A stretch of 64,000 nucleotides of DNA from Paucibacter_B soli (lineage in GTDB: Bacteria > Pseudomonadota > Gammaproteobacteria > Burkholderiales > Burkholderiaceae_C): positions 212,481 to 276,480 of the forward strand of contig NZ_JBBHJW010000010.1 in the NCBI RefSeq assembly GCF_037482845.1. The letters run 5' to 3'. The notes beneath the pieces were generated by a model that was given only the letters and a program-made list of their open reading frames with translations, was not told where the DNA came from and did no database searches. Each line of letters begins with the position of its first letter. Positions within the stretch are counted from its first letter, which is position 1. Position numbers and translations under genes: made by a program. Below, in pieces: positions 1 to 9,399 of the stretch.

Positions 1-366
1 CGCCAGTTGCGACACCTTGGCGAGCAGCTCGCTGTAAGTGACCTTGCTGACCTCGCCGCCATCGGCCTCGAAGATGATGGCGGTTTTGTCACCCTTGCCC
101 GCCTCGATATTGCGGTCCAGGCAGTTGTACGAGACGTTCAGCGTGCCGTCCTCGAACCACTTGAAGAACGGCGCCTCGCTGTCGTTGAGCACCTTGGTGA
201 AGGGCGTCTTCCAGCTCAGGAACTCGCGCGCCAGCCGCCCCCAATAGCCTTCGTAATCGCTTGCTGCCTCCTGGACCAGGGCCTCATAGGCCGCCATGCC
301 CGAGACATGGGCCGTCTTCGCCGCGGCCTCCGAGGGCAGATACAGCGTTGCGGGTGAATTGCTCAT
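1..366 (-). CDS. acs: Acetyl-CoA synthetase (AMP-forming), N-terminal part, cut by the window edge
   Basis: This is the first 122 residues of an acetyl-CoA synthetase, which activates acetate with ATP and CoA in the cytoplasm. The reverse frame is open from the ATG at 366 to position 1, so most of the usual ~650-residue protein lies outside. Residues 68-78 read FKWFEDGTLN-V and are followed by SYNCLDRN, the N-terminal cap typical of Acs. GDKTAIIFEADG near residue 92 enters the AMP-binding domain. An AGGAGA ribosome site lies about 8 bases before the ATG. The gene is divergent from the UPF0114 gene across 163 bp. The family call is firm from these motifs; the catalytic residues are not visible. 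Confidence 0.93.
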   Translation of the reverse strand, partial: MSNSPATLYLPSEAAAKTAHVSGMAAYEALVQEAASDYEGYWGRLAREFLSWKTPFTKVLNDSEAPFFKWFEDGTLNVSYNCLDRNIEAGKGDKTAIIFEADGGEVSKVTYSELLAKVSQLA

Positions 367-529
367 GGTGTCTCTCTCCTGGTCTCAGAATTGAAATAAA
401 GCGCTGGGCGCTACTGTGCGGCCCGCATCTGACGAACCGCTTACTCTTGTAGAAGACATTCTGCCGTCACCGCAGTGACAGTCACATGCTCTCACTAGAA
501 TCCGCCGCCAACAGCCACGAGAGTTACCA

Positions 530-1132
530 ATGAGTTCCCAAAGCCAAACCAATCCCAAGCTCGGCCTGCTGCCCAAACTGATCTTCGGCAGCCGCTGGTT
601 GCAGCTGCCGCTCTACCTGGGCCTGATCCTGGCTCAAGCCGTCTACGTGTTCCAGTTCTGGACCGAGCTGGTGCACCTCATCGAGGCCGCCTTCGGCAAC
701 AGCGCCGCGCTCGAGATGCTGGTCAAGAGCATCGGCTACAAGGCCGACGCCGGCCCGCTCAAGCTCAACGAAACCATCATCATGCTGGTGGTGCTGGGCC
801 TGATCGACGTGGTGATGATCTCCAACCTGCTCATCATGGTGATCGTGGGCGGCTACGAGACCTTTGTCTCGCGCATGAACCTCGAGGGCCATCCCGACCA
901 GCCCGAATGGCTCAGCCATGTGAACGCCTCGGTGCTCAAGGTCAAGCTGGCCACCGCCATCATCGGCATCTCGTCCATCCACCTGCTCAAGACCTTCATC
1001 AACGCCGACAACTACGCCGAGAAGACGCTGCTGTGGCAGACCCTGATCCACATCGCCTTCCTGCTCTCGGCGATGGCGATCGCGATGACCGACCGGCTGC
1101 TGGCCCACCACGCGCCGGACGACAAGCATTGA
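530..1132 (+). CDS. UPF0114 (YqhA-like) inner-membrane protein
   Basis: A 200-residue integral membrane protein of the UPF0114/YqhA family, whose function is unknown. Hydrophobic helices are visible at about residues 25-45, 82-108, 138-156 and 167-187. Family-typical stretches are GGYETFVSRMN near residue 107 and KTFINADNY near residue 155. Length matches the usual 160-200 residues plus a short N-terminal extension. A weak sigma70-like pair (GTGACA at 475-480 and TAGAAT at 496-501) precedes it, with 15 bp spacing, which is shorter than ideal. It is followed after 57 bp by fumarase, and could be cotranscribed with it. Confidence 0.88.
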   Translation: MSSQSQTNPKLGLLPKLIFGSRWLQLPLYLGLILAQAVYVFQFWTELVHLIEAAFGNSAALEMLVKSIGYKADAGPLKLNETIIMLVVLGLIDVVMISNLLIMVIVGGYETFVSRMNLEGHPDQPEWLSHVNASVLKVKLATAIIGISSIHLLKTFINADNYAEKTLLWQTLIHIAFLLSAMAIAMTDRLLAHHAPDDKH

Positions 1133-1189
1133 GTCAGCTGCGCCTCGTACACTGAGCCGAGCTTCAACACCTCCCTCCCGGAACGCCCC

Positions 1190-2731
1190 ATGAGTACCAC
1201 CATCCGCTACAACGATCTGGTCGACAGCGTTAGCGCCGCCCTGCAGTACATCAGCTACTACCACCCCGCCGACTACATCCAGCATCTGGCGCGCGCCTAC
1301 GAGCGCGAGCAGAGCGCGGCGGCCAAGGATGCGATCGCGCAGATCCTCACCAACAGCCGCATGTGCGCCGAGGGGCGCCGCCCGATCTGCCAGGACACCG
1401 GCATCGTCAACGTGTTCCTGAAGATCGGCATGGACGTGCGCTGGGGCGACTTCCCCGGCTCGATCCAGGATGCGATCGACGAGGGTGTGCGCCGTGCCTA
1501 CAACCATCCCGACAACAAGCTGCGCGCCTCGGTGCTCTCGGACCCGATCTTCGAGCGCAAGAACACCAAGGACAACACGCCCGCGGTGGTCTTCATGGAG
1601 GTGGTGCCCGGCAACAAGGTGGACGTGATCGTCGCGGCCAAGGGCGGCGGCTCGGAGAACAAGAGCAAGGTCTATATGCTCAACCCGAGCGACAACATCG
1701 TCGACTGGGTGCTCAAGACCGTGCCCACCATGGGCGCTGGCTGGTGCCCGCCGGGCATGCTGGGCATAGGCGTGGGTGGCACGGCCGAGAAGGCCGCGCT
1801 GCTGGCCAAGGAAGCCCTGATGGACGACATCGATATGTACGAGCTGCTGGCACGCGGCCCGCAGAACAAGCTCGAAGAACTGCGTATCGAGCTCTACGAG
1901 AAGGTCAACGCCTTGGGCATAGGCGCGCAGGGCCTGGGCGGTCTGACCACGGTGCTGGACGTCAAGATCAAGACCTACCCGACTCATGCAGCGTCCAAGC
2001 CGATCGCGATGATCCCCAACTGCGCGGCCACCCGCCACGCGCATTTCGTGCTCGACGGTTCGGGCCCCAGCTACTTGACGCCGCCCAGCCTGGATCTGTG
2101 GCCCGATGTGCATTGGGCACCCGACTACAACAAGAGCCGTCGCGTTGATCTGAACACCCTCACCAAGGCCGAGGTGGCGAGCTGGAAGCCCGGCGACACC
2201 CTGCTGCTGAACGGCAAGATGCTGACCGGCCGCGACGCCGCGCACAAGCGCATCCAGGACATGCTCGCCAAGGGCGAAAAGCTGCCGGTGGACTTCACCA
2301 ACCGCGTGATCTATTACGTGGGACCGGTCGATCCGGTGCGCGACGAGGTGGTGGGCCCGGCCGGCCCGACCACCGCGACCCGCATGGACAAGTTCACCCG
2401 CATGATGCTCGAACAGACCGGCCTGATCGCCATGGTGGGCAAGGCCGAGCGCGGCCAGATCGCCATCGACGCGATCAAGGACAACCAGAGCGCCTACCTG
2501 ATGGCGGTGGGCGGCGCCGCCTATCTGGTCAGCAAGGCGATCAAGGCCGCGCCGGTGGTGGGCTTTGCCGACCTGGGCATGGAAGCGATCTACGAGTTCG
2601 ACGTGGTCGACATGCCCGTCACCGTGGCGGTGGACGCCGGCGGCACCAGCGCCCACATCACCGGCCCGGCCGAATGGCAGCAGCGCATTGCCGGCGGCAA
2701 GCCGGTGGGGATCCCCGTCAACGCGGCCTGA
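1190..2731 (+). CDS. Fumarate hydratase, class I (iron-sulfur)
   Basis: A 513-residue class I fumarase, which interconverts fumarate and malate in the TCA cycle using a [4Fe-4S] cluster. It has the fused alpha (about 1-320) and beta (about 330-513) halves of the FumA/FumB type. Cys59 and Cys67 lie in the CAEGRRPICQDTG motif, and the PNCAATRHAHF motif near residue 283 supplies another conserved Cys. The beta half has GPTTATRMDKF and AGGTSAHITGP. Length agrees with the family's ~507-550 residues. The enzyme class is oxygen-sensitive compared with class II FumC. It is followed by a GC-rich hairpin terminator. Confidence 0.95.
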   Translation: MSTTIRYNDLVDSVSAALQYISYYHPADYIQHLARAYEREQSAAAKDAIAQILTNSRMCAEGRRPICQDTGIVNVFLKIGMDVRWGDFPGSIQDAIDEGVRRAYNHPDNKLRASVLSDPIFERKNTKDNTPAVVFMEVVPGNKVDVIVAAKGGGSENKSKVYMLNPSDNIVDWVLKTVPTMGAGWCPPGMLGIGVGGTAEKAALLAKEALMDDIDMYELLARGPQNKLEELRIELYEKVNALGIGAQGLGGLTTVLDVKIKTYPTHAASKPIAMIPNCAATRHAHFVLDGSGPSYLTPPSLDLWPDVHWAPDYNKSRRVDLNTLTKAEVASWKPGDTLLLNGKMLTGRDAAHKRIQDMLAKGEKLPVDFTNRVIYYVGPVDPVRDEVVGPAGPTTATRMDKFTRMMLEQTGLIAMVGKAERGQIAIDAIKDNQSAYLMAVGGAAYLVSKAIKAAPVVGFADLGMEAIYEFDVVDMPVTVAVDAGGTSAHITGPAEWQQRIAGGKPVGIPVNAA

Positions 2732-2762
2732 GGCGCTCGCCCGCTTGCCGGCTTGACCTCCC

Positions 2763-2792
2763 AGCCCCCCATGATCGCGGGGGGGCTTCTCC
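2763..2792 (+). terminator. Rho-independent-like terminator of fumarase
   Basis: AGCCCCCC at 2763-2770 pairs with GGGGGGCT at 2780-2787 around a 9-base loop, giving an 8-bp GC-rich stem 32 bp after the fumarase stop. The following TTCTCCT tract is a poor U-run, so termination may be incomplete. Confidence 0.7.
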
Positions 2793-2925
2793 TACTCTAG
2801 GGGGATGGGCTTGGCAAGCCCCTAGAAGCGAAGATCCATCCCATGGATGCGGCGACACCAACCATGAGCCCAAGCGGCCAGCGCCAGCATCCACGACGAA
2901 TCGCAACAGTCGAGGGATGTGAGGG

Positions 2926-3108
2926 ATGTGGATTTCAGCCTACTGGTATGAGAAGTTGCCGGCGCTGTATGCCGGCGCGGGCGCGGCCTGCTGGGCCTTG
3001 TTCGGGCTCAATGGGCCGGGCGCCCTGAGCGGCGCGCTGTTGCTGGGCGCTGCCGGGCTGACCTGGCATTGGCGGCGCAGCTACCGCGCCGGTCAACTGG
3101 CGCTCTGA
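2926..3108 (+). CDS. Small membrane protein, unknown function
   Basis: A 60-residue open frame that I cannot assign to a named family. It has two hydrophobic stretches (about residues 12-27 and 32-46) separated by a Gly/Pro turn, and a basic C-terminal segment HWRRSYRAGQ, so a two-helix inner-membrane miniprotein is likely. GAGGG at 2912-2916 is 9 bases before the ATG. It is convergent with the mscS gene, whose 3' end at 3093 overlaps it by 16 bp. Being so short it could be spurious, but the ribosome site and the clean two-helix pattern favour a real gene. Confidence 0.55.
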   Translation: MWISAYWYEKLPALYAGAGAACWALFGLNGPGALSGALLLGAAGLTWHWRRSYRAGQLAL

Positions 3109-4391
3109 GCCGCGCTCTGAGTGGCAGGCGGCTGGACCTGATGCACAACCCGCTGGGGGTAGGGAATCTCTACCCCCAGCGCATTCAGGCAGCGCAGTAT
3201 GGCCAGATTCACATCGGAGCGCACGCCGCCCTGCCCGTTCTCGGGATCGGCAATCCAGAACATCACGCTCAGCTCCAGCCCGTCGGCGGCAAAGTTGCTG
3301 AGGTGCACCGCCGGCCCGGGCTGCGTCAACACGCGCGGCACCTTGCCCACCACCTCGGCCAGCTGCGCCATCACCGCCGCGACGTCGCAACCATAGGCCA
3401 CCTGCACGGTGGTGCCGAGCAGCACCTGCGGGTCGGCCAGCGATGAGTTCTCCACCCGCTGCGTGATCAGGGTCTCGTTGGGGATGATGGCCTCGCGGCC
3501 GTTGAGCGCGCGTATCACCGTGTAGCGGGTCTTGATGTCGCTGATGCGGCCCTCGAAGTTGTCCACCTTGACCATGTCGCCGATGCGCAGCGAGCGCTCG
3601 GCCAGGATCACGAAACCCGACACATAGTTGGCGGCCAGCTTCTGCAGGCCGAAGCCTATGCCCACGCCCAAGGCACCGCCCAGCACGCCCAGGGCGGTGA
3701 GGTCGATGCCGGCGGCGGTCAACGCCACCAGCAGGCCGATGAACATCAGCAGCGCGCGCGTCAGGTTGGCGGCGATCTTGCGCATCGACAGGTCGACGCT
3801 GGTGTTGCGCAAGAGGCGCTGCTCGATGGCCGAGGAGATCCACAGCGCCAGCACCAGCACAAAGGCCGCGGTGAGGCCGCCCTCGATCATGGCGCGCAGC
3901 GAAACCTGGGTGGCGCCGACCTTCCAGCGCACATCGTCCAGCTCGTCCATCACCATCGGCAGCACGCCGACGATCCACAGGATCGAGCCGCCCCAGGCCA
4001 GCCAGGAAACGCTGCGCTCGAGCAGCCGGATCCAGCCCGAGCCGGGCAAGGCGGCGCGCAGCACGCGCGCGATCAGGCGAATCACCACCAGCGAGGTCAG
4101 CACCGGGATGATGAGCTTGAACACCGCCAGCTTCAGGCCTAACAGCGGGATGGCGCGTCGCGCGCCCAGGGCCAGCAAGAGCGCCAGCACCGGGAACAGC
4201 ACGCCGTCCACCACATGACTGCCCAGCAGCACCGAGCGGGCGCGCTGCTGCACGCGCTGTTTGAGGCGCCAGACGATCAGCCAGGCCAGGCCCATGCAGG
4301 CCAGCAACAGGCCCAGTTCGGCAAGTGCGGAGGGGCTGAGCAGCGAGGCCAGCAGGGCCTGCAGCTCTTCAAAACTGAAGGTCTGATTCAA
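3093..4391 (-). CDS. MscS-family mechanosensitive ion channel
   Basis: A 432-residue small-conductance mechanosensitive channel protein, which opens under membrane tension to release solutes. Four or more transmembrane helices precede the pore helix (LGGALGVGIGFGLQKLAANY, about residues 230-250). The cytoplasmic beta domain follows, with RIGDMVKVDNFEGRI and IIPNETLITQRVEN. The C-terminus has the family's IPYPQRVVH sequence. I start it at the TTG at 4391 (MNQTFSFEEL), 16 bases after the stop of the upstream deacetylase gene. Longer starts would overlap that gene by ~100 bp. It is probably cotranscribed with the deacetylase. Start choice is less certain than the family. Confidence 0.88.
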   Translation of the reverse strand: MNQTFSFEELQALLASLLSPSALAELGLLLACMGLAWLIVWRLKQRVQQRARSVLLGSHVVDGVLFPVLALLLALGARRAIPLLGLKLAVFKLIIPVLTSLVVIRLIARVLRAALPGSGWIRLLERSVSWLAWGGSILWIVGVLPMVMDELDDVRWKVGATQVSLRAMIEGGLTAAFVLVLALWISSAIEQRLLRNTSVDLSMRKIAANLTRALLMFIGLLVALTAAGIDLTALGVLGGALGVGIGFGLQKLAANYVSGFVILAERSLRIGDMVKVDNFEGRISDIKTRYTVIRALNGREAIIPNETLITQRVENSSLADPQVLLGTTVQVAYGCDVAAVMAQLAEVVGKVPRVLTQPGPAVHLSNFAADGLELSVMFWIADPENGQGGVRSDVNLAILRCLNALGVEIPYPQRVVHQVQPPATQSAAQSAS

Positions 4392-4407
4392 TTCGTCGAC
4401 TCGGAGT

Positions 4408-5343
4408 TCAGACGCCAGCCAGCACCCGCAAATGGACGCCGACGCTGCGCGCCAGGGCCCCGAGATGGTAGCCGCCCTCCAGCACCGAGACGATGCGGCC
4501 CTGGGCATGGCGCTCGGCCATGTCCTTCACCCGCATGGTGATCCATTCGTAATCGGCCTCCACCAGGCCAAGCTGGCCGAGATCGTCCTCGCGGTGCGCA
4601 TCGAAGCCGGCCGAGATGAAGATCATCTCGGGCCGGAAACGCTCCAGCGCCGGCATCCACTGGGCCTCTATCATTTCGCGCACCTCGGCGCCGCGCGTAT
4701 AGGGTGGGATGGGCAGGTTGACCATGTTCTCGCCCTTGGGAACCGCCCCCGAGAAGGGATAGAGCGGATGCTGGAAGATGCTCACCATCAGCACGCGTTC
4801 GTCGCCGGCCAGGATGTCCTCGGTGCCGTTGCCATGGTGGACGTCGAAGTCCACCACCGCCACGCGCTTGAGGCCGCGCACATCCAGCGCATGGCGCGCC
4901 GCGATCGCCACATTGTTGAAGAAACAAAAACCCATGCTCTGGTCGCGCGTGGCATGGTGGCCGGGCGGGCGCACCGCGCAAAACGCGTTCTCGGCCTGGC
5001 GGTCTAGCACCAGATCGGTGGCGCGCACGGCGGCGCCGGCGGCGCGCAGCGCCGCGGCCCAGGTATAGGGGTTGGCGATGGTGTCGGGGTCGACGGCGCG
5101 CGTCTCGCCACTGGCGGCCAGGGTCTCCAGCGTGTCGCGGAGCTCCGCCACATAACCATGGGTGTGCGCGAGCTCCACATCGCTGATGCGCGCCTGCGGT
5201 GCGTCGTGCCTGGCCAGGGCCACGTCAAGGCCGTGGGCGATCAGCCAGTCCTCGATCGCGTCCAGGCGCTGCGGGCATTCCGGGTGGCCGGCGCCCATGT
5301 CGTGACGGCGGCAATCAGGGTGGCTGAGATAGGCGGTGGACAT
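4408..5343 (-). CDS. Histone deacetylase-like (AcuC/HDAC superfamily) amidohydrolase
   Basis: A 311-residue zinc amidohydrolase of the histone deacetylase superfamily, which in bacteria removes acyl groups from small amines or proteins. The catalytic PPGHHA pair is His129-His130. Zinc ligands Asp167 and His169 lie in VDFDVHHGNGTED, and the third Asp lies in SAGFDAHREDDLG near residue 250. The catalytic Tyr side is represented by LEGGYHLGAL near residue 290. Length matches the class II bacterial group. The natural substrate cannot be told from sequence. It leads a two-gene unit with mscS and is divergent from the moxR operon across 47 bp. Confidence 0.93.
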   Translation of the reverse strand: MSTAYLSHPDCRRHDMGAGHPECPQRLDAIEDWLIAHGLDVALARHDAPQARISDVELAHTHGYVAELRDTLETLAASGETRAVDPDTIANPYTWAAALRAAGAAVRATDLVLDRQAENAFCAVRPPGHHATRDQSMGFCFFNNVAIAARHALDVRGLKRVAVVDFDVHHGNGTEDILAGDERVLMVSIFQHPLYPFSGAVPKGENMVNLPIPPYTRGAEVREMIEAQWMPALERFRPEMIFISAGFDAHREDDLGQLGLVEADYEWITMRVKDMAERHAQGRIVSVLEGGYHLGALARSVGVHLRVLAGV

Positions 5344-5390
5344 GCGGGCGAAAACCTCGTACTTCTGAGTTTTGGGTTAAGGTGCGCCGC

Positions 5391-6335
5391 ATGACGCAAC
5401 GAGACTCGCAGTCCGCGCTGGCGCACCAACTCCAGGCATTGCAGCACCAGATTAGCACGATCATCAAAGGCAAATCGGCGCAGGTGGCCGACTGCGTGGC
5501 CTGTTTGATTGCCGGTGGACATTTGTTGATCGAGGACATGCCGGGGGTGGGCAAAACCACGCTGGCGCATACGCTGGCGCGCTCGATGGGCCTGCAGTTC
5601 TCGCGCGTGCAGTTCACCGCCGACCTGATGCCCTCCGACCTGCTGGGCGTGAGCATTTACGAAAAGGAAAACGGCGGTCAATTCCGCTTCCATCCCGGTC
5701 CGGTATTCGCACAGGTCTTGCTGGCCGACGAGATCAACCGCGCCGGCCCGAAGACGCAGAGCGCGCTGCTGGAGGCGATGGAGGAGTTCCAGGTCAGCGC
5801 CGACGGCACCAGCCATGCCCTGCCCCAACCCTTCTTCGTGATCGCCACACAGAACCCCAGCGAGCAGCTGGGCACCTACCCGCTGCCCGAATCGCAGCTG
5901 GACCGCTTCCTGATGTGCATCAGCCTGGGCTACCCCGACCGCGCCTCGGAGCGCGAACTGCTGCAGGGCCAGGACAGCCGCGCCGCGATCCGCGCGCTGC
6001 AAGCGGTGATGACGCCGGCCCAGGTGCTGGCGGCACAGCAGGCGGTGCTGCAGGTGCATGCCGCCGATGCGCTGCTGGACTATCTGCAGGCCCTGCTCGC
6101 CGCCACCCGGTCCGGCCAATGGTTCACCGAGGGCCTGAGCCCGCGCGCCGGCCTGGCGGTGCTGCGCGCCGCGCGCGCCAAGGCCTTGCTGAGCGGGCGC
6201 GACTATGTCTCGCCCGAGGACGTGCAGGCGATCCTGCCGCAGACCATCGCGCACCGCCTCACGCCGCGCGCCAGCAGCGGGCGCGGCGCGCGCGAGCAGG
6301 TGCGCGCCATGATCGAAGCGCTGCCCATCCCCTGA
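5391..6335 (+). CDS. MoxR-family AAA+ ATPase
   Basis: A 314-residue AAA+ ATPase of the MoxR group, which acts as a chaperone for partner proteins encoded beside it. Walker A is MPGVGKTT at residues 50-57, Walker B is LLADEINRA near residue 113, sensor 1 is IATQNP near residue 151, and LPESQLDRF is the following family motif. The C-terminal lid domain is about residues 200-310. I choose the ATG at 5391 because TAAGG at 5378-5382 sits 8 bases upstream; a GTG three codons earlier is worse placed. It heads a tight operon with a DUF58 protein and a TgpA-like transglutaminase, the usual MoxR-DUF58-DUF3488 arrangement. Confidence 0.95.
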   Translation: MTQRDSQSALAHQLQALQHQISTIIKGKSAQVADCVACLIAGGHLLIEDMPGVGKTTLAHTLARSMGLQFSRVQFTADLMPSDLLGVSIYEKENGGQFRFHPGPVFAQVLLADEINRAGPKTQSALLEAMEEFQVSADGTSHALPQPFFVIATQNPSEQLGTYPLPESQLDRFLMCISLGYPDRASERELLQGQDSRAAIRALQAVMTPAQVLAAQQAVLQVHAADALLDYLQALLAATRSGQWFTEGLSPRAGLAVLRAARAKALLSGRDYVSPEDVQAILPQTIAHRLTPRASSGRGAREQVRAMIEALPIP

Positions 6336-6342
6336 CGGTGCC

Positions 6343-7323
6343 ATGCTGAGCAAGCCGCGCCAGCGCTTCCAGGCCTGGTGGTCGCTGCGCCACCCGCCCA
6401 GCGACACCCATCTGATGGTCCAGCGCAATATCTACATCCTGCCCAGCCGCCCGGGCCTGTTCTTCTGCGCCACCCTGCTGCTGCTCTTGCTGGCCTCCAT
6501 CAACGAGCAGCTCAGCCTGGGCTATCTGCTGACCTTTTTGCTCACCGGCGCGGGCTTTGTCTCGATGCATGTGACGCATGCGAATCTGCGCGGCCTAAGC
6601 CTTGACCTGCGCGCCCCCGCGCCGCTGTTCGCTGGCGCCGAGGCCGGCCTGCAGATCCGCCTGCACAACGCCGGCGCGGCGCGCTACGGCATCGGGCTGC
6701 GCGCCGCCGAGCAGCGCGCCGAACAGCGCGCCTGGACCGACGTGCCCGCGCAGGGCCACAGCCAGCTGCAGCTGCGCCTGCCGATGCCGCGGCGCGGCCT
6801 GCATGCGCTGCCCACGCTGCGCATCGAGACGCGCTTCCCCTTCGGCCTGTTCGGCGCCTGGAGCGTGTGGCGGCCGGCCAGCCAGGTCTGGGTCTACCCC
6901 GCGCCCGAGCAGCCCTGCCCGCCGCTGCCGGCCGGCAGTGGTGCGGCGGACCCGCAGCGCGCCATGCCGCTCGCGCCCCTGCCCGGGCAGGACCTGGACG
7001 AGGTGCGCGGCTACCGCCGCGGCGACTCGCCGCGCCAGATTCTCTGGAAGAAGGCCGCCCAGGCCGGTGACGCCGATGCCCAGCTCTGGGTGCGCGACAC
7101 GCGCAGCCCGCGCGGCCACGAGCTCTGGCTGGAGCTGGGCCAGACCCAGGGCCTGGCCTGGGAGGCGCGGCTGTCGCGCCTGTGCGCCTGGGTGCTGCGC
7201 GCCGACGCGCTAGCCCTGCCCTATGGCCTGCGCCTGGGCGGCGAGACCCTCGGGCCCGCCAGCGGAGCAGCGCACCGCCAGGCCTGCCTGGAACTGCTGG
7301 CGCGCGCCAAGGAGCGCGCATGA
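6343..7323 (+). CDS. DUF58 domain protein
   Basis: A 326-residue DUF58 protein, membrane-anchored by two adjacent helices (about residues 38-72, FFCATLLLLLLASIN and LGYLLTFLLTGAGF). It ends in a cytoplasmic domain with the signature LDEVRGYRRGDSPRQILWK near residue 222. DUF58 proteins are thought to be clients of the neighbouring MoxR ATPase, although their exact role is unknown. It starts 7 bp after moxR, and its stop codon overlaps the ATG of the transglutaminase gene (ATGA), which indicates translational coupling. Confidence 0.92.
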   Translation: MLSKPRQRFQAWWSLRHPPSDTHLMVQRNIYILPSRPGLFFCATLLLLLLASINEQLSLGYLLTFLLTGAGFVSMHVTHANLRGLSLDLRAPAPLFAGAEAGLQIRLHNAGAARYGIGLRAAEQRAEQRAWTDVPAQGHSQLQLRLPMPRRGLHALPTLRIETRFPFGLFGAWSVWRPASQVWVYPAPEQPCPPLPAGSGAADPQRAMPLAPLPGQDLDEVRGYRRGDSPRQILWKKAAQAGDADAQLWVRDTRSPRGHELWLELGQTQGLAWEARLSRLCAWVLRADALALPYGLRLGGETLGPASGAAHRQACLELLARAKERA

Positions 7324-9392
7324 AGCCGCTGCCGCGCGAGGCGCGCGACACCCTCTTCCTGCTGGCGGTGATCGCCGCGGCGGTGGCGCCGCATGCCGAG
7401 CATCTGCCGTTGTGGAGCAGCGCCATCACCGCCCTGGTGCTGCTGTGGCGCGGCCTGCTGGCCTGGCGCAGCGCGGCGCTGCCGGGGCGCTGGACGCTGC
7501 TGGCGGCGCTGCTGCTGGTGATGGGCCTGACCCTGCTGACGCACCACCGGCTGGTGGGCCGCGAACCCGGGCTGACCATGCTGGTGATGCTGATGGCGCT
7601 CAAGACCATGGAGCTGCGCGCGCGCCGCGATGCCTTCGTGGTGTTCTTCCTCGGCTTCTTCCTTGTGCTGACGCAGTTCCTCTACTCGCAGTCCCTGCTC
7701 ACCGCGCTGTGGACCCTGGCCACCGTCTGGGGCCTGCTGGCCGCGCTGATCCTGGCGCAGATGCCGGTGGGCCAACCGCACCTGCGCCTGGCGGCGCGCC
7801 ACGCCGCGCGCAACACCTTGTGGGGCCTGCCCCTGATGGTGGCGCTGTACCTGCTGTTCCCGCGCATCGCGCCGCTCTGGGGCGTGCCCAGCGAAGCCAC
7901 CGGCCGCACCGGCCTGTCCAACCAGATGGAGTTCGGCGGCGTGGCCGAGCTGGCCAACGACGACAGCATCGCGCTGCGGCTGCGCTTCGAGCCCGGCGCA
8001 GCACTGCCACCGCCCTGGGCGCTGTACTTTCGCGGCCCGGTGCTGACGCAGTTCGACGGCCGGACCTGGCGCGCGCGCCCGGCCGGCGATGCATTCAGCC
8101 AGTTAGGCCGAAGCAGCGTCGCCCAGCCCGAGGTGGCCGGCCCGCGCCTGCGCTACGAGCTCACGCTGGAGCCGCTGCGGCTGGCGGTGGTGCCGCTGCT
8201 GGAGATGAGCCCCGAAGCGCCGGGCAGCGAGCTGCAGGCGGGCGAGCTGAGCCTGCGGCGCGGCCCGGAGCTGCAATGGCAGGCGCCGCGCCCCATCACC
8301 GAACGCCTGCGCCTGCAGGCCAGCGCCTACCTGGACTACCGCGTCGGCCCGCTGCAAGCCGACCTGGGCCTGCAGCCCTACTTGGAACTGCCGCCCGGCC
8401 ACAACCCGCGCAGCCTTGGCTGGGCCAGCGAGCTGCGCCGCCAGCCGCGCTTCGCCGGCCTGGACCCGGCCCGCCTGCCCGTTGCCCTGGCGGATGCGGT
8501 GCTGGCCCATGTACGCAGCGAGGAGTACATCTACACACTCGCGCCGGGCCGCTACGGCGAGACCAGCCCGCACCTGGTGGACGAGTTCTGGTTCGACCGG
8601 CGCCTGGGTTTTTGCGAGCATTTCGCCTCCGCCTTTGTGGTGCTGATGCGGGCCATGGGCGTGCCGGCGCGGGTCGTGACCGGCTTCCAGGGCGCCGACG
8701 CCGAGCTGCAGGACGGCTATCTGGTGGTGCGCAACAGCCAGGCCCATGCCTGGGCCGAATACTGGGTGGCCGGCCGCGGCTGGTTGCGCGCCGACCCCAC
8801 CGCCGCGGTGGCGCCCGAGCGCATCCGCGGCGGCCAGGCGCTGCGCCCGGCGCCGGGGCCGCTGGCCGGCGCGCTCGGCCAGGTCAACCCCGCCCTCTGG
8901 CTGCAGATGCGGCGCGCCTGGGAAACCGTCAACAACCGCTGGCAGCAGGCCGTGCTGGGCTATGCGCGCAGCGACCAGTTCGACCTGCTCAAGCGCCTGG
9001 GTTGGAGCGCGCCCGACTGGAGCGCCCTGGGCCAGCTCAGCGCCGGCCTGATCGCACTGGCCGCCGCGGCCGGGGGGCTGTGGGCCAGCTGGCAGGCGCG
9101 CCCGCACGACGCCTGGTCGCGCCAGCGCCAATGGCTGATGCAGCAACTCGCGCGCCTGGGCATTGCCGCCCAGACCCACCAGGGCCTGCGCCAATGGGCC
9201 GAGCTGCTGAGGGCCAGGCATGGCAGTGCGGCCGCGCCCCTGGCCGAGCTGCTGCTGGAGCTGGAGCGCAGCCGCTATGCGGCGGGCAGCGCCCAGGCCG
9301 GCGCGCTGGCGCGCCGCCAATGGCAGCGAGAATTCGCCCGCGCGGCGGCACCGCTGCGCCGCCAACTTCGCCAGCATCCGAACCGAAAGTAG
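7320..9392 (+). CDS. TgpA-like membrane transglutaminase (DUF3488 + transglutaminase core)
   Basis: A 690-residue membrane protein of the TgpA family. About six helices fill residues 10-190 (DUF3488), a periplasmic transglutaminase-like domain spans about 270-530, one more helix is near 575-595, and a short cytoplasmic tail follows. The catalytic Cys lies in GFCEHFASAFVVLMR, the His in HAWAEYW and the Asp in LRADPTAAV. The start is the ATG at 7320, inside the ATGA overlap with the DUF58 stop. TgpA is essential in Pseudomonas aeruginosa; its substrate is unknown. The gene closes the moxR-DUF58-tgpA operon. Confidence 0.93.
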   Translation: MKPLPREARDTLFLLAVIAAAVAPHAEHLPLWSSAITALVLLWRGLLAWRSAALPGRWTLLAALLLVMGLTLLTHHRLVGREPGLTMLVMLMALKTMELRARRDAFVVFFLGFFLVLTQFLYSQSLLTALWTLATVWGLLAALILAQMPVGQPHLRLAARHAARNTLWGLPLMVALYLLFPRIAPLWGVPSEATGRTGLSNQMEFGGVAELANDDSIALRLRFEPGAALPPPWALYFRGPVLTQFDGRTWRARPAGDAFSQLGRSSVAQPEVAGPRLRYELTLEPLRLAVVPLLEMSPEAPGSELQAGELSLRRGPELQWQAPRPITERLRLQASAYLDYRVGPLQADLGLQPYLELPPGHNPRSLGWASELRRQPRFAGLDPARLPVALADAVLAHVRSEEYIYTLAPGRYGETSPHLVDEFWFDRRLGFCEHFASAFVVLMRAMGVPARVVTGFQGADAELQDGYLVVRNSQAHAWAEYWVAGRGWLRADPTAAVAPERIRGGQALRPAPGPLAGALGQVNPALWLQMRRAWETVNNRWQQAVLGYARSDQFDLLKRLGWSAPDWSALGQLSAGLIALAAAAGGLWASWQARPHDAWSRQRQWLMQQLARLGIAAQTHQGLRQWAELLRARHGSAAAPLAELLLELERSRYAAGSAQAGALARRQWQREFARAAAPLRRQLRQHPNRK

Positions 9393-9399
9393 CCTCGCC

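Noticed and set aside
524..2656. A 710-residue minus-strand open frame opposite fumarase and the UPF0114 gene
   Set aside because: It is composed of His/Val/Gly-rich low-complexity sequence, as expected when a GC-rich gene is read from the other strand, and it overlaps two confident genes entirely.
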